From: Bacteroidetes bacterium UBA5697 | GTDB taxonomy: Bacteria > Bacteroidota > Bacteroidia > B-17B0 > Aurantibacillaceae | Assembly (NCBI GenBank): GCA_002420145.1 | Contig: DIHL01000047.1 | Location: 1 to 16,741 of the forward strand | Length of the DNA: 16,741 bases | Reading direction: 5' to 3' | Shown here: piece by piece, positions 1-8,107 of the stretch | Position numbering within the stretch: position 1 is the stretch's first letter | How the letters are laid out: each line of letters opens with the position of its first letter | Made by a program: the position numbers and the translations under genes | Notes under the pieces: model-generated | The model's database searches: none | Seen by the model: the letters and a program-made list of their open reading frames with translations, nothing else | What the model was told of the DNA's origin: nothing

Positions 1-1
1 A

Positions 2-625
2 TATATAATCTTGCCCTATATATATGATTTTTCTAAATATGCTTCCCCTAATTACAATAAGGTAACCGAGATTAGAAAACAATTTGATGCACAATTATTA
101 TTGTTATTTAGTTCCCGTTTTATAGAATTAAAAAGACCTTTTGTTGCTTTGAATATTTTAAAAACATTAGTAGATAAAGGATTGAACATTAAATTATTAA
201 TTTTAGATGACGGGCCTTTGAAACAGGATATGGAAAACTTTATTAATCAGAACAATTTATCTTCTAATGTCTTTATAATTGGTTTTAGAAGAGATTATAT
301 TGATTTTTTCCAAGCCTGTGACATTTTGATTCATCCATCTTTAACGGATGCCAGTAATAGTACAGTGAAAGAAATGGCATTATTAGAAAAATGTGTCATA
401 ACATGTAGGGATACAGGGGATTTCGACGATTATATTGTTAATAATGAGAATGGTTTTTTAGTCAGTAAGGAAAATACAGTTGATGATATGGTTGAAATTG
501 TTTCTGAATTATATGAAAACAGAAAAAAAATGAAAGAAATTGGTATTAAACTCAAGCTCGATGTTTTGAATAAATTTTCCAATTCTAATGAAATTATTGA
601 AAAATATATAAAGGAAACCTTATGA
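2..625 (+). CDS. GT4-family glycosyltransferase, 5'-truncated by window edge
   Basis: This is the C-terminal (donor-binding) half of a GT-B fold, GT4-type glycosyltransferase, which moves a sugar from a nucleotide-sugar donor onto a lipid-linked glycan at the inner face of the cytoplasmic membrane. The reading frame stays open to the left edge, so the TTG at position 11 is probably not the start and the acceptor-binding N-terminal domain lies outside the window. Counting from the codon at 2, the LLLFSSRF strand carries Arg39, followed by Lys44 (the R...K pair that holds donor phosphates in GT4 enzymes). A D-x7-E form (Asp116, Glu124) of the usual E-x7-E donor motif follows in the TDASNSTVKEMA segment. 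A complete member would have about 350-400 residues; 207 codons are visible. The stop overlaps the next start as ATGA, so the two genes are translationally coupled. Donor and acceptor cannot be read from sequence. Confidence 0.88.
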   Translation, partial: YIILPYIYDFSKYASPNYNKVTEIRKQFDAQLLLLFSSRFIELKRPFVALNILKTLVDKGLNIKLLILDDGPLKQDMENFINQNNLSSNVFIIGFRRDYIDFFQACDILIHPSLTDASNSTVKEMALLEKCVITCRDTGDFDDYIVNNENGFLVSKENTVDDMVEIVSELYENRKKMKEIGIKLKLDVLNKFSNSNEIIEKYIKETL

Positions 626-1530
626 GTAAACAATGTTTTTTTTCAATAATTATTCCTACATATAATAGAGCAGATTTAATGTTAAACACATTGAATAGTG
701 TAAAGAATCTAGAGTTCAGTGATTATGAATTAATAATCATAGATGATGGAAGTACTGATAATACAGAAGAAGTTGTTGAAAATTATATTTCTAATAACCA
801 ATTGAAAAACTGGTATTATTACCAAAAGGTAAATGGAGAAAGGGGAGCGGCCAGAAATTATGGAGTAAAAAAAGCTAGTGGTAAGTGGATTACATTTTTA
901 GATTCAGATGATTTATTTTATTACAATCATTTGTCTTTGGCTTCAGGTTTTATTTCAAAAAATATAGATATATCTGCTTTTCATTGTGCGTATGAATTTC
1001 GAAATCAAAAAAATGAATTGATTAGAAAGGTTGTTTATCCAAAGAATGGGAATTTAAATGTTGCTATTTTAAAAGGAAATATATTCAGTTGTTTTGGAAT
1101 GTTTTTAAAATCAACGATTTTTAATGAGTTACAATTTGAAGAGGACAGAGCAATGAGCGGCTCCGAGGATTGGTTATTGTGGCTAAAAGTATCGTCACGT
1201 TATAAAATACATTTTCAACCTCAAATATCTGGCTGTATGGTTCAACATGATGAAAGAAGTGTGATGGATTTTAAAGAAGATAACTTGTTATCTAGAACTA
1301 ATTTATTAGTTGCTAAATTAAAAGAGGATAAAGTATTTGTTGAAGCGAACGGGCAGAAAGTGATTGATAAAATCCATGGGCATATGCTTACTTATTCCTC
1401 ACTGCATTTGTTACTTTCGAATAATAAATCAAATGCTGTAAAACTATTTTTAAGAGGCTTGAAGCAGAGTCCATCTGAGTTGTTAAAAATTAGGACTTTA
1501 GCTTTTTTAAAACATTTGTTTTTAAAATAA
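622..1530 (+). CDS. GT2-family (GT-A fold) glycosyltransferase
   Basis: Inverting family-2 glycosyltransferase of 302 residues, expected to add one sugar during repeat-unit assembly on the cytoplasmic side of the membrane. The N-terminus has the typical SIIIPTYNRADLM strand and turn (residues 8-20), the nucleotide-binding LIIIDDGSTDNT segment with Asp41-Asp42, and a DSDD metal-binding motif at 94-97. A SEDWLLWL segment at 181-188 (Glu182-Asp183) matches the catalytic-base ED region. No C-terminal membrane segment is evident; residues 270-302 are basic and leucine-rich. The ATG overlaps the preceding gene's TGA by 4 nt, so it is probably translated by reinitiation. The gene is very AT-rich, as often in exchangeable glycan clusters. 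Sugar specificity is unknown; the family assignment is firm. Confidence 0.93.
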   Translation: MSKQCFFSIIIPTYNRADLMLNTLNSVKNLEFSDYELIIIDDGSTDNTEEVVENYISNNQLKNWYYYQKVNGERGAARNYGVKKASGKWITFLDSDDLFYYNHLSLASGFISKNIDISAFHCAYEFRNQKNELIRKVVYPKNGNLNVAILKGNIFSCFGMFLKSTIFNELQFEEDRAMSGSEDWLLWLKVSSRYKIHFQPQISGCMVQHDERSVMDFKEDNLLSRTNLLVAKLKEDKVFVEANGQKVIDKIHGHMLTYSSLHLLLSNNKSNAVKLFLRGLKQSPSELLKIRTLAFLKHLFLK

Positions 1531-1574
1531 ATCATTGGTACATTCACGTCTATTATTGATGTATATTTAACGTT

Positions 1575-2438
1575 TTGTCTCTTCTTAAATCGTATAAAAC
1601 TAGATTATTTATCTATTCGGTATTGCTATTAATTAGTATTACGCCAATTGTGTTTTCCACCGTTTCAAATTTAAAAAACACCTATGGAAACAGGGAATTG
1701 TTTAATATTGAATTATCACGATTTAAAAATATAGAAGATATCGCCGCGCATATCGATGGAATTTATTCGGCCACTCATTCTTTACCAGAAATAGATACTT
1801 TAGCATATGTTAAAGCAACCAGCGATATTGTTAAAAAACGATTTTATCATGGATTGTCTGAATATTCATTGAAAGATAATTGGATAACCTATATCGGTGG
1901 CAAGTTTTTTTGGAAACACTTAACGGCTATTGTTGACCCTGATGATATATTGGATTATAACGAAGGGCTTTGTAGCCAACAAACCATCGTGTTTTTAGAG
2001 ATTTTAAAACGTAAAGGAATTAAAACAAGGTCGGTGGGGCTTGGTTATAAAGAAGGGCCTGGCCATTTTTTAGCAGAAGTATATTATCAAGGCAAATGGC
2101 ATTTATATGATGTAAACTTAGAGCCTCATTGGGAAAGAGTAATTAATCATCATGAAAGTATTGCTTATTATAAAAAATATCCCGATTCGCTTTTTTTAGC
2201 TTATGAAGATATCATCTCAAGGACTTTATTTGATAAAATTATGGAAAAAGTGCAGTATGGGGAGGTAAATGAATTTCCTGCTAAAAATATGCTATTGTTT
2301 CATCGTGTTACAAAAATCATGACTTATTTTATACCAATTTTTTTAGGAATTTTAATTTTATGGACTCTTTTTAAACAAAAAGTGCCTTCCAAAATTATTC
2401 AAAAAACAGCATCGAAATTAAAATACAAAGAAAAGTAA
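1575..2438 (+). CDS. Membrane-anchored transglutaminase-like (papain-fold) protein
   Basis: A 287-residue protein with a transglutaminase-like core between two membrane segments (about 11-30 and 249-266). The predicted catalytic triad is complete: Cys133 in NEGLCSQQ, His164 in GPGHFLAEVYY and Asp179 in WHLYDVNLEPHW, the Cys-His-Asp order of the transglutaminase-core/BTLCP superfamily. Such domains act as cysteine proteases, amidases or amide-bond-forming enzymes; which applies here is unknown. With both helices spanning, the core would lie on one side of the inner membrane, probably the periplasm (inference). TTG at 1575 is taken as start because the frame closes at a TGA at 1557-1559 and no ATG lies in frame before the core. 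It sits 44 bp after a GT2 gene and 21 bp before an asparagine-synthase-type amidotransferase, so it belongs to the glycan operon. It might modify a peptide or amide group on the glycan or process a surface protein; both ideas are speculative. Confidence 0.85.
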   Translation: MSLLKSYKTRLFIYSVLLLISITPIVFSTVSNLKNTYGNRELFNIELSRFKNIEDIAAHIDGIYSATHSLPEIDTLAYVKATSDIVKKRFYHGLSEYSLKDNWITYIGGKFFWKHLTAIVDPDDILDYNEGLCSQQTIVFLEILKRKGIKTRSVGLGYKEGPGHFLAEVYYQGKWHLYDVNLEPHWERVINHHESIAYYKKYPDSLFLAYEDIISRTLFDKIMEKVQYGEVNEFPAKNMLLFHRVTKIMTYFIPIFLGILILWTLFKQKVPSKIIQKTASKLKYKEK

Positions 2439-2459
2439 GCGGAATTAACTGAATAAATT

Positions 2460-4364
2460 ATGTGTGGTATATCTGGTTTTATAGATTTTAATCAACAATC
2501 TTCTGAAGATGTGTTGATGAAAATGACGGATACCTTATATCATCGAGGTCCAGATGGAAGTGGATATGAATTTTTTCAAACTAACACATTTCAAATAGGC
2601 TTAGGCCACCGTCGTTTATCTATCATTGATTTAAGCGAAACTGGCAAGCAGCCCATGAAATTTGAACATTTATGGGTGACGTTTAATGGAGAGGTTTATA
2701 ATTATAGCGAAATAAAAACAGAACTTTCCAATCTTAACCATCAATTTGTTGGTCATTCAGATACAGAAGTTATTTTGCATGCTTTTGCAGAATGGGGCAT
2801 ATCATGCATCGATAAATTTATTGGAATGTTTGCTTTCGTTGTTTATGATACTAAATCAAAAGAAATATATTGCGTAAGAGACAGGGCGGGTATTAAACCA
2901 TTTTATTATTATTGGAAAGATGGTTTGTTTTTATTTGCTTCCGAATTAAAAGCTTTTCATAAACATCCGCAATTTAAAAAAGAAATTAATTTGGATTCAG
3001 TGGTTGCATTTATGCAGTTTGGTAATGTACCAACACCTCATTGTATTTTTAATCATTGTCATAAATTAAAGCCAGGCCATTATTTGAAGTTTTCACTGCT
3101 TACTTCTCAAATCTCAACTCATAAATACTGGGATGTATATGATGCTTATAACAAACCAAAGTTGGATATTTCTTTTATTGAAGCAAAACAGGAAACAGAA
3201 AAAATTCTGAAATCTGCTTTTGATTTTCGAATGGTATCGGATGTGCCAATAGGTGTATTTTTAAGTGGAGGCTATGATAGTGCTTGTGTGGCAGCTTTAT
3301 TACAAAAAGATAGGACAGAAAGATTAAAAACATTCACCATTGGTGTTCCTGATATTGGTTTAAATGAAGCTCCTTATGCCAAAGATGTAGCAAAACATCT
3401 TGGCACTGAGCATTACGAATATCATTGCACTCAAGCTGAAGCTTTGGAATTAATTACTGATTTACCCTATTATTACGATGAGCCTTTTGCTGATAGCAGT
3501 GCTATTCCTACAACTTTAGTTTGTAAAATGGCAAAAAAGCAAGTGACTGTAGCCTTAAGTGCTGATGCTGGCGATGAAATTTTTGCTGGTTATAATCGTT
3601 ATGATTACATGATGAAACATGGTAAAAGATTAAATCAGTTACCTAAATTCATGAGAAAAGGAATGTCCGGAATTATGAATCTGGTTCCTTCGGATAAGAT
3701 ACCAGTTTTAAAAAATAAGTATAATTTTCATAACCGTTACGAGAAATTGAAAGGCTTATTGAATGACCCATCATCCAAAAATATGATGCTAAGTTTAAGT
3801 AAGCAGTACAACGAATCTCAATTAAAGCATTTAATGAAATCTGGATTTAAGAATATTGAGACAGATTATTTATCAGATGCACTCCATAAAGACTATCACT
3901 CGCCTTTGTCTTATATGATGGCGATTGATTATCAAACCTATTTGTTGGACGATATTTTACAAAAGGTAGATAGAGCTTCTATGACAGCTAGTTTAGAAGG
4001 AAGAGAACCATTTTTAGATCATCGTATCATTGAGTGGGCTGCACAATTACCAGATAACTACAAGTATTATAAAGGTACCAAAAAACATATTTTAAAAGAA
4101 ATCGTTTATCAATATATTCCAAAAGAATTAATGGATAGACCTAAAATGGGCTTTGCTATTCCTATCGAAAATTGGTTAATGTTTGATTTAAAAGATAAAG
4201 TTTTGTATTACTTAAGTGATGAAAAAATTATCGAACAAGGAATATTAAATGTAAATTTTATTAATGAAATTAAATCAAATTTTTATTCCGGTAAAAAAGA
4301 GTTAGCGAATAAATTATGGTACATCTTGATGTTTCAGATGTGGTATGAAAAGTGGATGAAATAA
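2460..4364 (+). CDS. asnB: Glutamine-dependent asparagine synthase-type amidotransferase
   Basis: A 634-residue class-II glutamine amidotransferase fused to an ATP-pyrophosphatase synthetase domain. The glutaminase nucleophile is Cys2 (MCGISGF, exposed when Met1 is removed). HRGPDG (28-33), the Arg pair in GHRRLSIID (49-57), NGE (76-78) and Asp101 build the glutamine pocket. The ATP-binding SGGYDS loop is at 269-274, and a second conserved loop reads SADAGDEIFAGYNRY (367-381), where most relatives have SGDGGDE. The LLDDILQKVDRASM region further on is also typical. Free asparagine synthesis is one possibility. Its place between a transglutaminase-like gene and an acyltransferase in a glycan operon makes a WbpS-like role, amidating a uronic acid or amino-acid-decorated sugar, equally likely. 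Glycan-cluster relatives, including exosortase-associated amidotransferases, are known, but no exosortase is visible here. The symbol marks the family, not a proven substrate. Confidence 0.93.
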   Translation: MCGISGFIDFNQQSSEDVLMKMTDTLYHRGPDGSGYEFFQTNTFQIGLGHRRLSIIDLSETGKQPMKFEHLWVTFNGEVYNYSEIKTELSNLNHQFVGHSDTEVILHAFAEWGISCIDKFIGMFAFVVYDTKSKEIYCVRDRAGIKPFYYYWKDGLFLFASELKAFHKHPQFKKEINLDSVVAFMQFGNVPTPHCIFNHCHKLKPGHYLKFSLLTSQISTHKYWDVYDAYNKPKLDISFIEAKQETEKILKSAFDFRMVSDVPIGVFLSGGYDSACVAALLQKDRTERLKTFTIGVPDIGLNEAPYAKDVAKHLGTEHYEYHCTQAEALELITDLPYYYDEPFADSSAIPTTLVCKMAKKQVTVALSADAGDEIFAGYNRYDYMMKHGKRLNQLPKFMRKGMSGIMNLVPSDKIPVLKNKYNFHNRYEKLKGLLNDPSSKNMMLSLSKQYNESQLKHLMKSGFKNIETDYLSDALHKDYHSPLSYMMAIDYQTYLLDDILQKVDRASMTASLEGREPFLDHRIIEWAAQLPDNYKYYKGTKKHILKEIVYQYIPKELMDRPKMGFAIPIENWLMFDLKDKVLYYLSDEKIIEQGILNVNFINEIKSNFYSGKKELANKLWYILMFQMWYEKWMK

Positions 4365-4379
4365 TAATACAATTACATA

Positions 4380-5492
4380 ATGAATAATAAGGTTGTCTAT
4401 TTCGCTGGGTTGAATGGCATTAGAGCAATCGCTGCTTTGGCTGTAGTTGTTTCACATATTACTATAGCTTTAAAAGATTTTGGTTTAAATCCTCATGTGT
4501 TAGGTTCTTTTCAGGATGGAACTCCGAAAGGATATATTCTAGGAGGCTATGGGGTAACTGTTTTTTTTGTTTTGAGTGGCTTTTTAATAACTTATTTATT
4601 GTTATGTGAGAAAGATAATCATTCGGTTAATATTAAAAAATTTTATGTTAGAAGAATTCTCAGAATTTGGCCTTTGTATTATTTATATTTATTGATTGCC
4701 GTAACTGTTATTATTTTATATGGGCTTGATTTTAGTATTAAATCATTGATTCTGTATTTGTTTTATGCCGCCAATGTGCCTTTTATATTAGGAATTGGAT
4801 TACCTTTTATTGGACATTACTGGTCGTTGGGAGTTGAGGAACAATTTTATTTATTTTGGCCTTGGTTTATTAAGAAAACAAAGAATTTAATTGTACCTAT
4901 TTTCACCATGACTATTGGTTTAGTAGGAATTAAATTAATGCATCATATGTTTTATCCAAATTCTTTATTGGAATCAATAATCCATGTTACTCGTTTTCAT
5001 TGTATGATGATTGGAGCCATGGGAGCGATTTTATTAAAAAATAATTATACATTATTTCTAAAATTAGTCGATAATAAGTTTACTCAATCTATTTGTTGGA
5101 TTATTATGATTTTAGTTGCAATTAATAAATTTCATTTTATTTCAGTAATAGATAATGAAATTATCTCTTTAGTTTCACTTTGTATTATTATTGGTCAAAT
5201 AAAAGTCTATAATAGGATTGTGAATTTAGAAAATAATATTTTTGATTTTTTAGGTAAAATCTCATACGGCATTTATGTCATTCATCCATTACTCATTTTC
5301 TTTTTCTCAAAAGTGTTAAATGGAATAGAAGTAAATATTTATTGGAAATATTGTATTGTTTATTTTTCTATACTATCAACAACTATTTTTATTTCTTATA
5401 TTTCATTTGAGTATTTTGAAAAATTCTTTTTAAAATTAAAAAAGAATTTTGTAGTAGTTAACAGTGCGGCAAAAAAAAATGAGTTCAATTAA
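4380..5492 (+). CDS. Acyltransferase-3 family membrane protein (glycan O-acylation)
   Basis: A 370-residue multi-pass inner-membrane protein of the acyltransferase-3 family (OafA/OatA/NodX type), which transfers acetyl or other short acyl groups to sugars on exported glycans. Family marks are the LNGIRAIAAL start (11-20), the essential histidine at His26, FFVLSGFLITYLL in the second membrane segment (62-74), the basic YVRRILRIWPLYY turn (89-101) and HYWSLGVEEQFYLFWPW (146-162). About ten membrane segments are apparent and there is no C-terminal SGNH extension. It starts 15 bp after the amidotransferase gene and closes the first + strand operon. Its TAA shares a TTAA with the stop of the opposing gene. 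An A9 run at 5471-5479 lies just before the stop, where slippage would change only the last residues. It probably O-acetylates the repeat unit; acyl group and position are unknown. Confidence 0.92.
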   Translation: MNNKVVYFAGLNGIRAIAALAVVVSHITIALKDFGLNPHVLGSFQDGTPKGYILGGYGVTVFFVLSGFLITYLLLCEKDNHSVNIKKFYVRRILRIWPLYYLYLLIAVTVIILYGLDFSIKSLILYLFYAANVPFILGIGLPFIGHYWSLGVEEQFYLFWPWFIKKTKNLIVPIFTMTIGLVGIKLMHHMFYPNSLLESIIHVTRFHCMMIGAMGAILLKNNYTLFLKLVDNKFTQSICWIIMILVAINKFHFISVIDNEIISLVSLCIIIGQIKVYNRIVNLENNIFDFLGKISYGIYVIHPLLIFFFSKVLNGIEVNIYWKYCIVYFSILSTTIFISYISFEYFEKFFLKLKKNFVVVNSAAKKNEFN

Positions 5493-6829
5493 AATTTCAT
5501 TTTTACACCGCTTTGTTTTTCATATAAATGTCTCAACATAAAAATACCAGCTACAAAAAATGGTAATTCAGGAATTCTTAATCTTACCAAAGACCCAAAA
5601 TTAGCTACCGTTAATCCGACTGAAAAAGCAAAGAAGATTGAAAATAGCATACAAAATAATAACATTGGGTTTTTACGTATCAAACTAAAAAAACTAAAAA
5701 ACTTCAATTTTAAGAGTAAAAATATAGTAAGTAAGAGCAGGTAAGTGTTTTCTAGTGAGGAAATTAACATCACAATATTTTTCACATCCCAAATGCCTGG
5801 TCTGAAAATTCCTGAAAAAATAGCTATCGGGGCTTTTGATAATACACCCCCTATGCTAGCATCAAATTCACCAATATCATAAGTTTTCCCGCCATAGTAG
5901 TCGGCCTTCATATCTTTTTGAGTAACTACTGCTTTATCTAGTACATTGTCTAATTGATATTGTCCCAGATTGTCGCCCATTTTTTCTAATGATAAAAAAC
6001 CAATTATACCGCCTATACCCAAAATAAAAGGAGTGGCTAGAAATCTTATAAAACCATGGTTAATTTTTTTAACCGCATTATTACTTAACCATAATATGGA
6101 ACCTGGTAATAGCGCAAAAAAGATATAGGGTTTAATGGCTAAAATAATAAAGGCTGCAATGATTAGATATGTTCCGTATGATAGTTTACGTTGTTTTTTG
6201 ATGAAGAAATGATAGAATGAAAAAGTAAACCAACCGACAGCCGATAAGGTAAAAGAATCCTTCATTAAGCCAGAACCCCAAAATACACAAGAAGGGATAA
6301 ATAAACAGGCAATGGCAAATTCTTTTTTTAAACTAGGGAATTCGTATAGAAAAGTTTGATAGAGTTTCCATAAGCCTCCATAGGTGATGCACGCGACTAA
6401 AATGGCAGATGCAAAATATGAATGTAATCCTAATGCTGTAATTGGAATAAGTAATCTTACCACGAAAAAAGAGTGATGATCTCTTGGATAGTAAACAGGG
6501 TATCCAGTAGATTCATCAAAAGGAAGATAGTATCCTCTACTGTCTCCAAGCCAACCCAGCCAAAAGTCATCTTGGCTTTTAAATATTAAATTCCCATAAG
6601 CTACTGATGTTTGAAAATAATTAGTGGTATCACCCCCGGTATAGTAAAAAAAATAAACTAGCCCTATAGCAATAGCCCCAAAAATGCGAACCATTAATCC
6701 TTTTGTGAAATAAGCGTATTCGGGATTAGTACGAATATTTTTTTTTGTGACCCAACGAGCGTAGGCATATGCACCTATTAAATACAAAGGAGTTAATAAT
6801 ACATCAAAAATGCTTAAAAGAGGGTTCAT
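5489..6829 (-). CDS. Multi-pass membrane protein, candidate glycan polymerase or GT-C enzyme
   Basis: A 446-residue integral membrane protein with roughly ten to eleven predicted membrane segments, not confidently recognised. Three polar motifs may be functional. The first is TGGDTTNYF after the second membrane segment (64-72), like the acidic first-loop motif of GT-C enzymes. The second is WGSGLMKDSF (184-193) with a Lys-Asp pair. The third is NFGSLVRLRIPELPFF near the C-terminus (410-425), similar to the RxRxPxxPF ending of many polymerase-like and GT-C-like membrane proteins. A long hydrophilic loop (about 283-328) holds the only large extramembrane stretch. It is the sole antisense gene inside the glycan cluster. 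It converges on the acyltransferase gene with a 4-nt stop overlap and diverges from the GT4 gene across 33 bp. An oligosaccharide repeat-unit polymerase (Wzy) is the best guess by context; a GT-C glycosyltransferase is the alternative. Confidence 0.72.
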   Translation of the reverse strand: MNPLLSIFDVLLTPLYLIGAYAYARWVTKKNIRTNPEYAYFTKGLMVRIFGAIAIGLVYFFYYTGGDTTNYFQTSVAYGNLIFKSQDDFWLGWLGDSRGYYLPFDESTGYPVYYPRDHHSFFVVRLLIPITALGLHSYFASAILVACITYGGLWKLYQTFLYEFPSLKKEFAIACLFIPSCVFWGSGLMKDSFTLSAVGWFTFSFYHFFIKKQRKLSYGTYLIIAAFIILAIKPYIFFALLPGSILWLSNNAVKKINHGFIRFLATPFILGIGGIIGFLSLEKMGDNLGQYQLDNVLDKAVVTQKDMKADYYGGKTYDIGEFDASIGGVLSKAPIAIFSGIFRPGIWDVKNIVMLISSLENTYLLLLTIFLLLKLKFFSFFSLIRKNPMLLFCMLFSIFFAFSVGLTVANFGSLVRLRIPELPFFVAGIFMLRHLYEKQSGVKMKF

Positions 6830-6862
6830 TCAAGTATAAAAATACTATTTTTACTTCAAATT

Positions 6863-8095
6863 ATGGCTGGTACTAAAACCTTTATTTTTGTTTCTATTGA
6901 TGGGATGACCGATCCTTTAGGTCAGTCTCAGGTTTTACCTTATTTAGTGGGTTTAACTAAAAGTGGGAAAAAGATAGGTATAGTCAGTTGTGAGAAACGA
7001 GAGAACTGGAAATCACAACATCACATAATAGAACAGATTACCAAAGAAGCAGGAATATCTTGGGATTATTGTTTCTATAAAACAAGTAAACCCTTTATTT
7101 CTAAACAGCAAAACTATAATTCCCTCAAAAGGATAGTTTATCAAAAAGTACAAGAAAATAATCACAATGTGGTTTTACATTGTAGAAGTTATTTAGCTGG
7201 TTTAATTGGTTTAAAGGCCAAGCAAAAATTTAATACAGGTTTTATTTTTGATATGCGTGGATTTTGGGCAGATGAACGTATTGAGGGAGGTATTTGGAAT
7301 AAATCAAATCCTATTGGTGCATATTTGTACGCTTATTTTAAGAAAAAGGAAAAAGAAATGTTAGTACAGTCGGATGCAATTATTTCTTTAACCCACAAAG
7401 CAAAGTCTGTTATTTTAAATTGGAAATTGGGCATTAAAGATTCTAAGATTACGGTGATTCCTTGTTGCGCTGATTTATCTCATTTTTCAAAAGAAAAGAT
7501 TAAACAACAACAATTCATGCAACTTAAAAGCAAATTCCCTCAATTACAGGATAAATTTGTGTTAAGCTATGTTGGTTCACTTGGCACTTGGTATATGGCC
7601 GATGAGATGTTGCAATTTTTTAAAATACTATCTCAAAAAACAGAATCTATTTTTTTTATTATCACAAAGGACGATAAATCAATAGTACATGAGGCTGCTA
7701 AAAAACATCATATTAATTTAGATAAATTAATTATTGTTTCTGCTACGAGAGCAGAAATACCTTATTATATTTCTTTATCCGACGCCTCTTTGTTTTTTAT
7801 AAAACCTTCGTTTTCAAAATCAGCATCTTCGCCCACAAAAATGGGAGAATTACTTTCTATGGGAGTTCCAGTTATTACTAATACAGGTGTGGGCGATGTT
7901 GATTCTATTATAAAAGATACTCAATGTGGAATTTCTATTTCAAGTTTTAATACTTCAGAATATCAAAAAGCAGTAGCTGATTTATTAGAAAATCGTAACT
8001 TGTACAAAAAAAACACAGTAATGGCAGCAAATCAATATTTTTCTTTAAAAGATGGTATTGAACAGTATGCTAAAGTTTATAATTCATTTAATTAA
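6863..8095 (+). CDS. GT4-family glycosyltransferase with DGMTDPLGQSQ N-terminus
   Basis: A complete 410-residue GT-B glycosyltransferase. The N-terminal domain opens with FIFVSIDGMTDPLGQSQVLPYL (residues 7-28) and carries FDMRGFWADERI at 129-140, a pair typical of a Bacteroidota/Proteobacteria GT4 subgroup found in O-antigen and capsule loci. The C-terminal domain starts near 231 (FVLSYVGSLGTWY), and the donor-binding SPTKMGELLSMGVPVITN stretch (323-340) replaces the usual E-x7-E region, with Glu329 in the expected helix. No membrane segment is seen. It diverges from the antisense membrane-protein gene and runs into galE after 12 bp, so GalE may supply a donor such as UDP-Gal or UDP-GalNAc (inference). 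It is distinct from the truncated GT4 gene at the left edge. The actual linkage is unknown. Confidence 0.93.
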   Translation: MAGTKTFIFVSIDGMTDPLGQSQVLPYLVGLTKSGKKIGIVSCEKRENWKSQHHIIEQITKEAGISWDYCFYKTSKPFISKQQNYNSLKRIVYQKVQENNHNVVLHCRSYLAGLIGLKAKQKFNTGFIFDMRGFWADERIEGGIWNKSNPIGAYLYAYFKKKEKEMLVQSDAIISLTHKAKSVILNWKLGIKDSKITVIPCCADLSHFSKEKIKQQQFMQLKSKFPQLQDKFVLSYVGSLGTWYMADEMLQFFKILSQKTESIFFIITKDDKSIVHEAAKKHHINLDKLIIVSATRAEIPYYISLSDASLFFIKPSFSKSASSPTKMGELLSMGVPVITNTGVGDVDSIIKDTQCGISISSFNTSEYQKAVADLLENRNLYKKNTVMAANQYFSLKDGIEQYAKVYNSFN

Positions 8096-8107
8096 AAAGG
8101 AAATAAC

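Noticed and set aside
11..13. TTG at position 11 as the true start of the first glycosyltransferase
   Set aside because: The frame is open to the window edge and the protein would lack the whole N-terminal GT-B domain; the gene is simply cut by the window.
430..633. 67-codon minus-strand ORF opposite the first glycosyltransferase gene
   Set aside because: It lies antisense to a clear GT4 coding region, has low-complexity Phe/Ser/Ile composition and no family features; it is a shadow frame.
1531..1574. Separate promoter for the transglutaminase-like gene
   Set aside because: No TAnnTTTG box with correct internal spacing is present in the 44-bp gap; read-through from the upstream glycosyltransferase genes is simpler.
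4561..4568. T8 run in the acyltransferase gene as a programmed frameshift or phase-variation site
   Set aside because: It encodes the conserved VFFVLSGF segment in frame and the gene is intact; no alternative frame of interest follows.
5471..5479. A9 run near the acyltransferase stop as a phase-variable switch
   Set aside because: Slippage would alter only the last few residues, and the family core ends earlier.
6831..6860. Minus-strand TTTG-N18-TATACTTG as promoter of the antisense membrane gene
   Set aside because: The -7 candidate has one mismatch and ends only 1 nt before the ATG, so transcription would begin inside the start codon.
8095..8103. AAAGGAAAT before galE as a functional Shine-Dalgarno site
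   Set aside because: The spacing is fair, but it is a single purine run in an AT-rich genome where other genes lack such sites; mentioned only in the galE entry.
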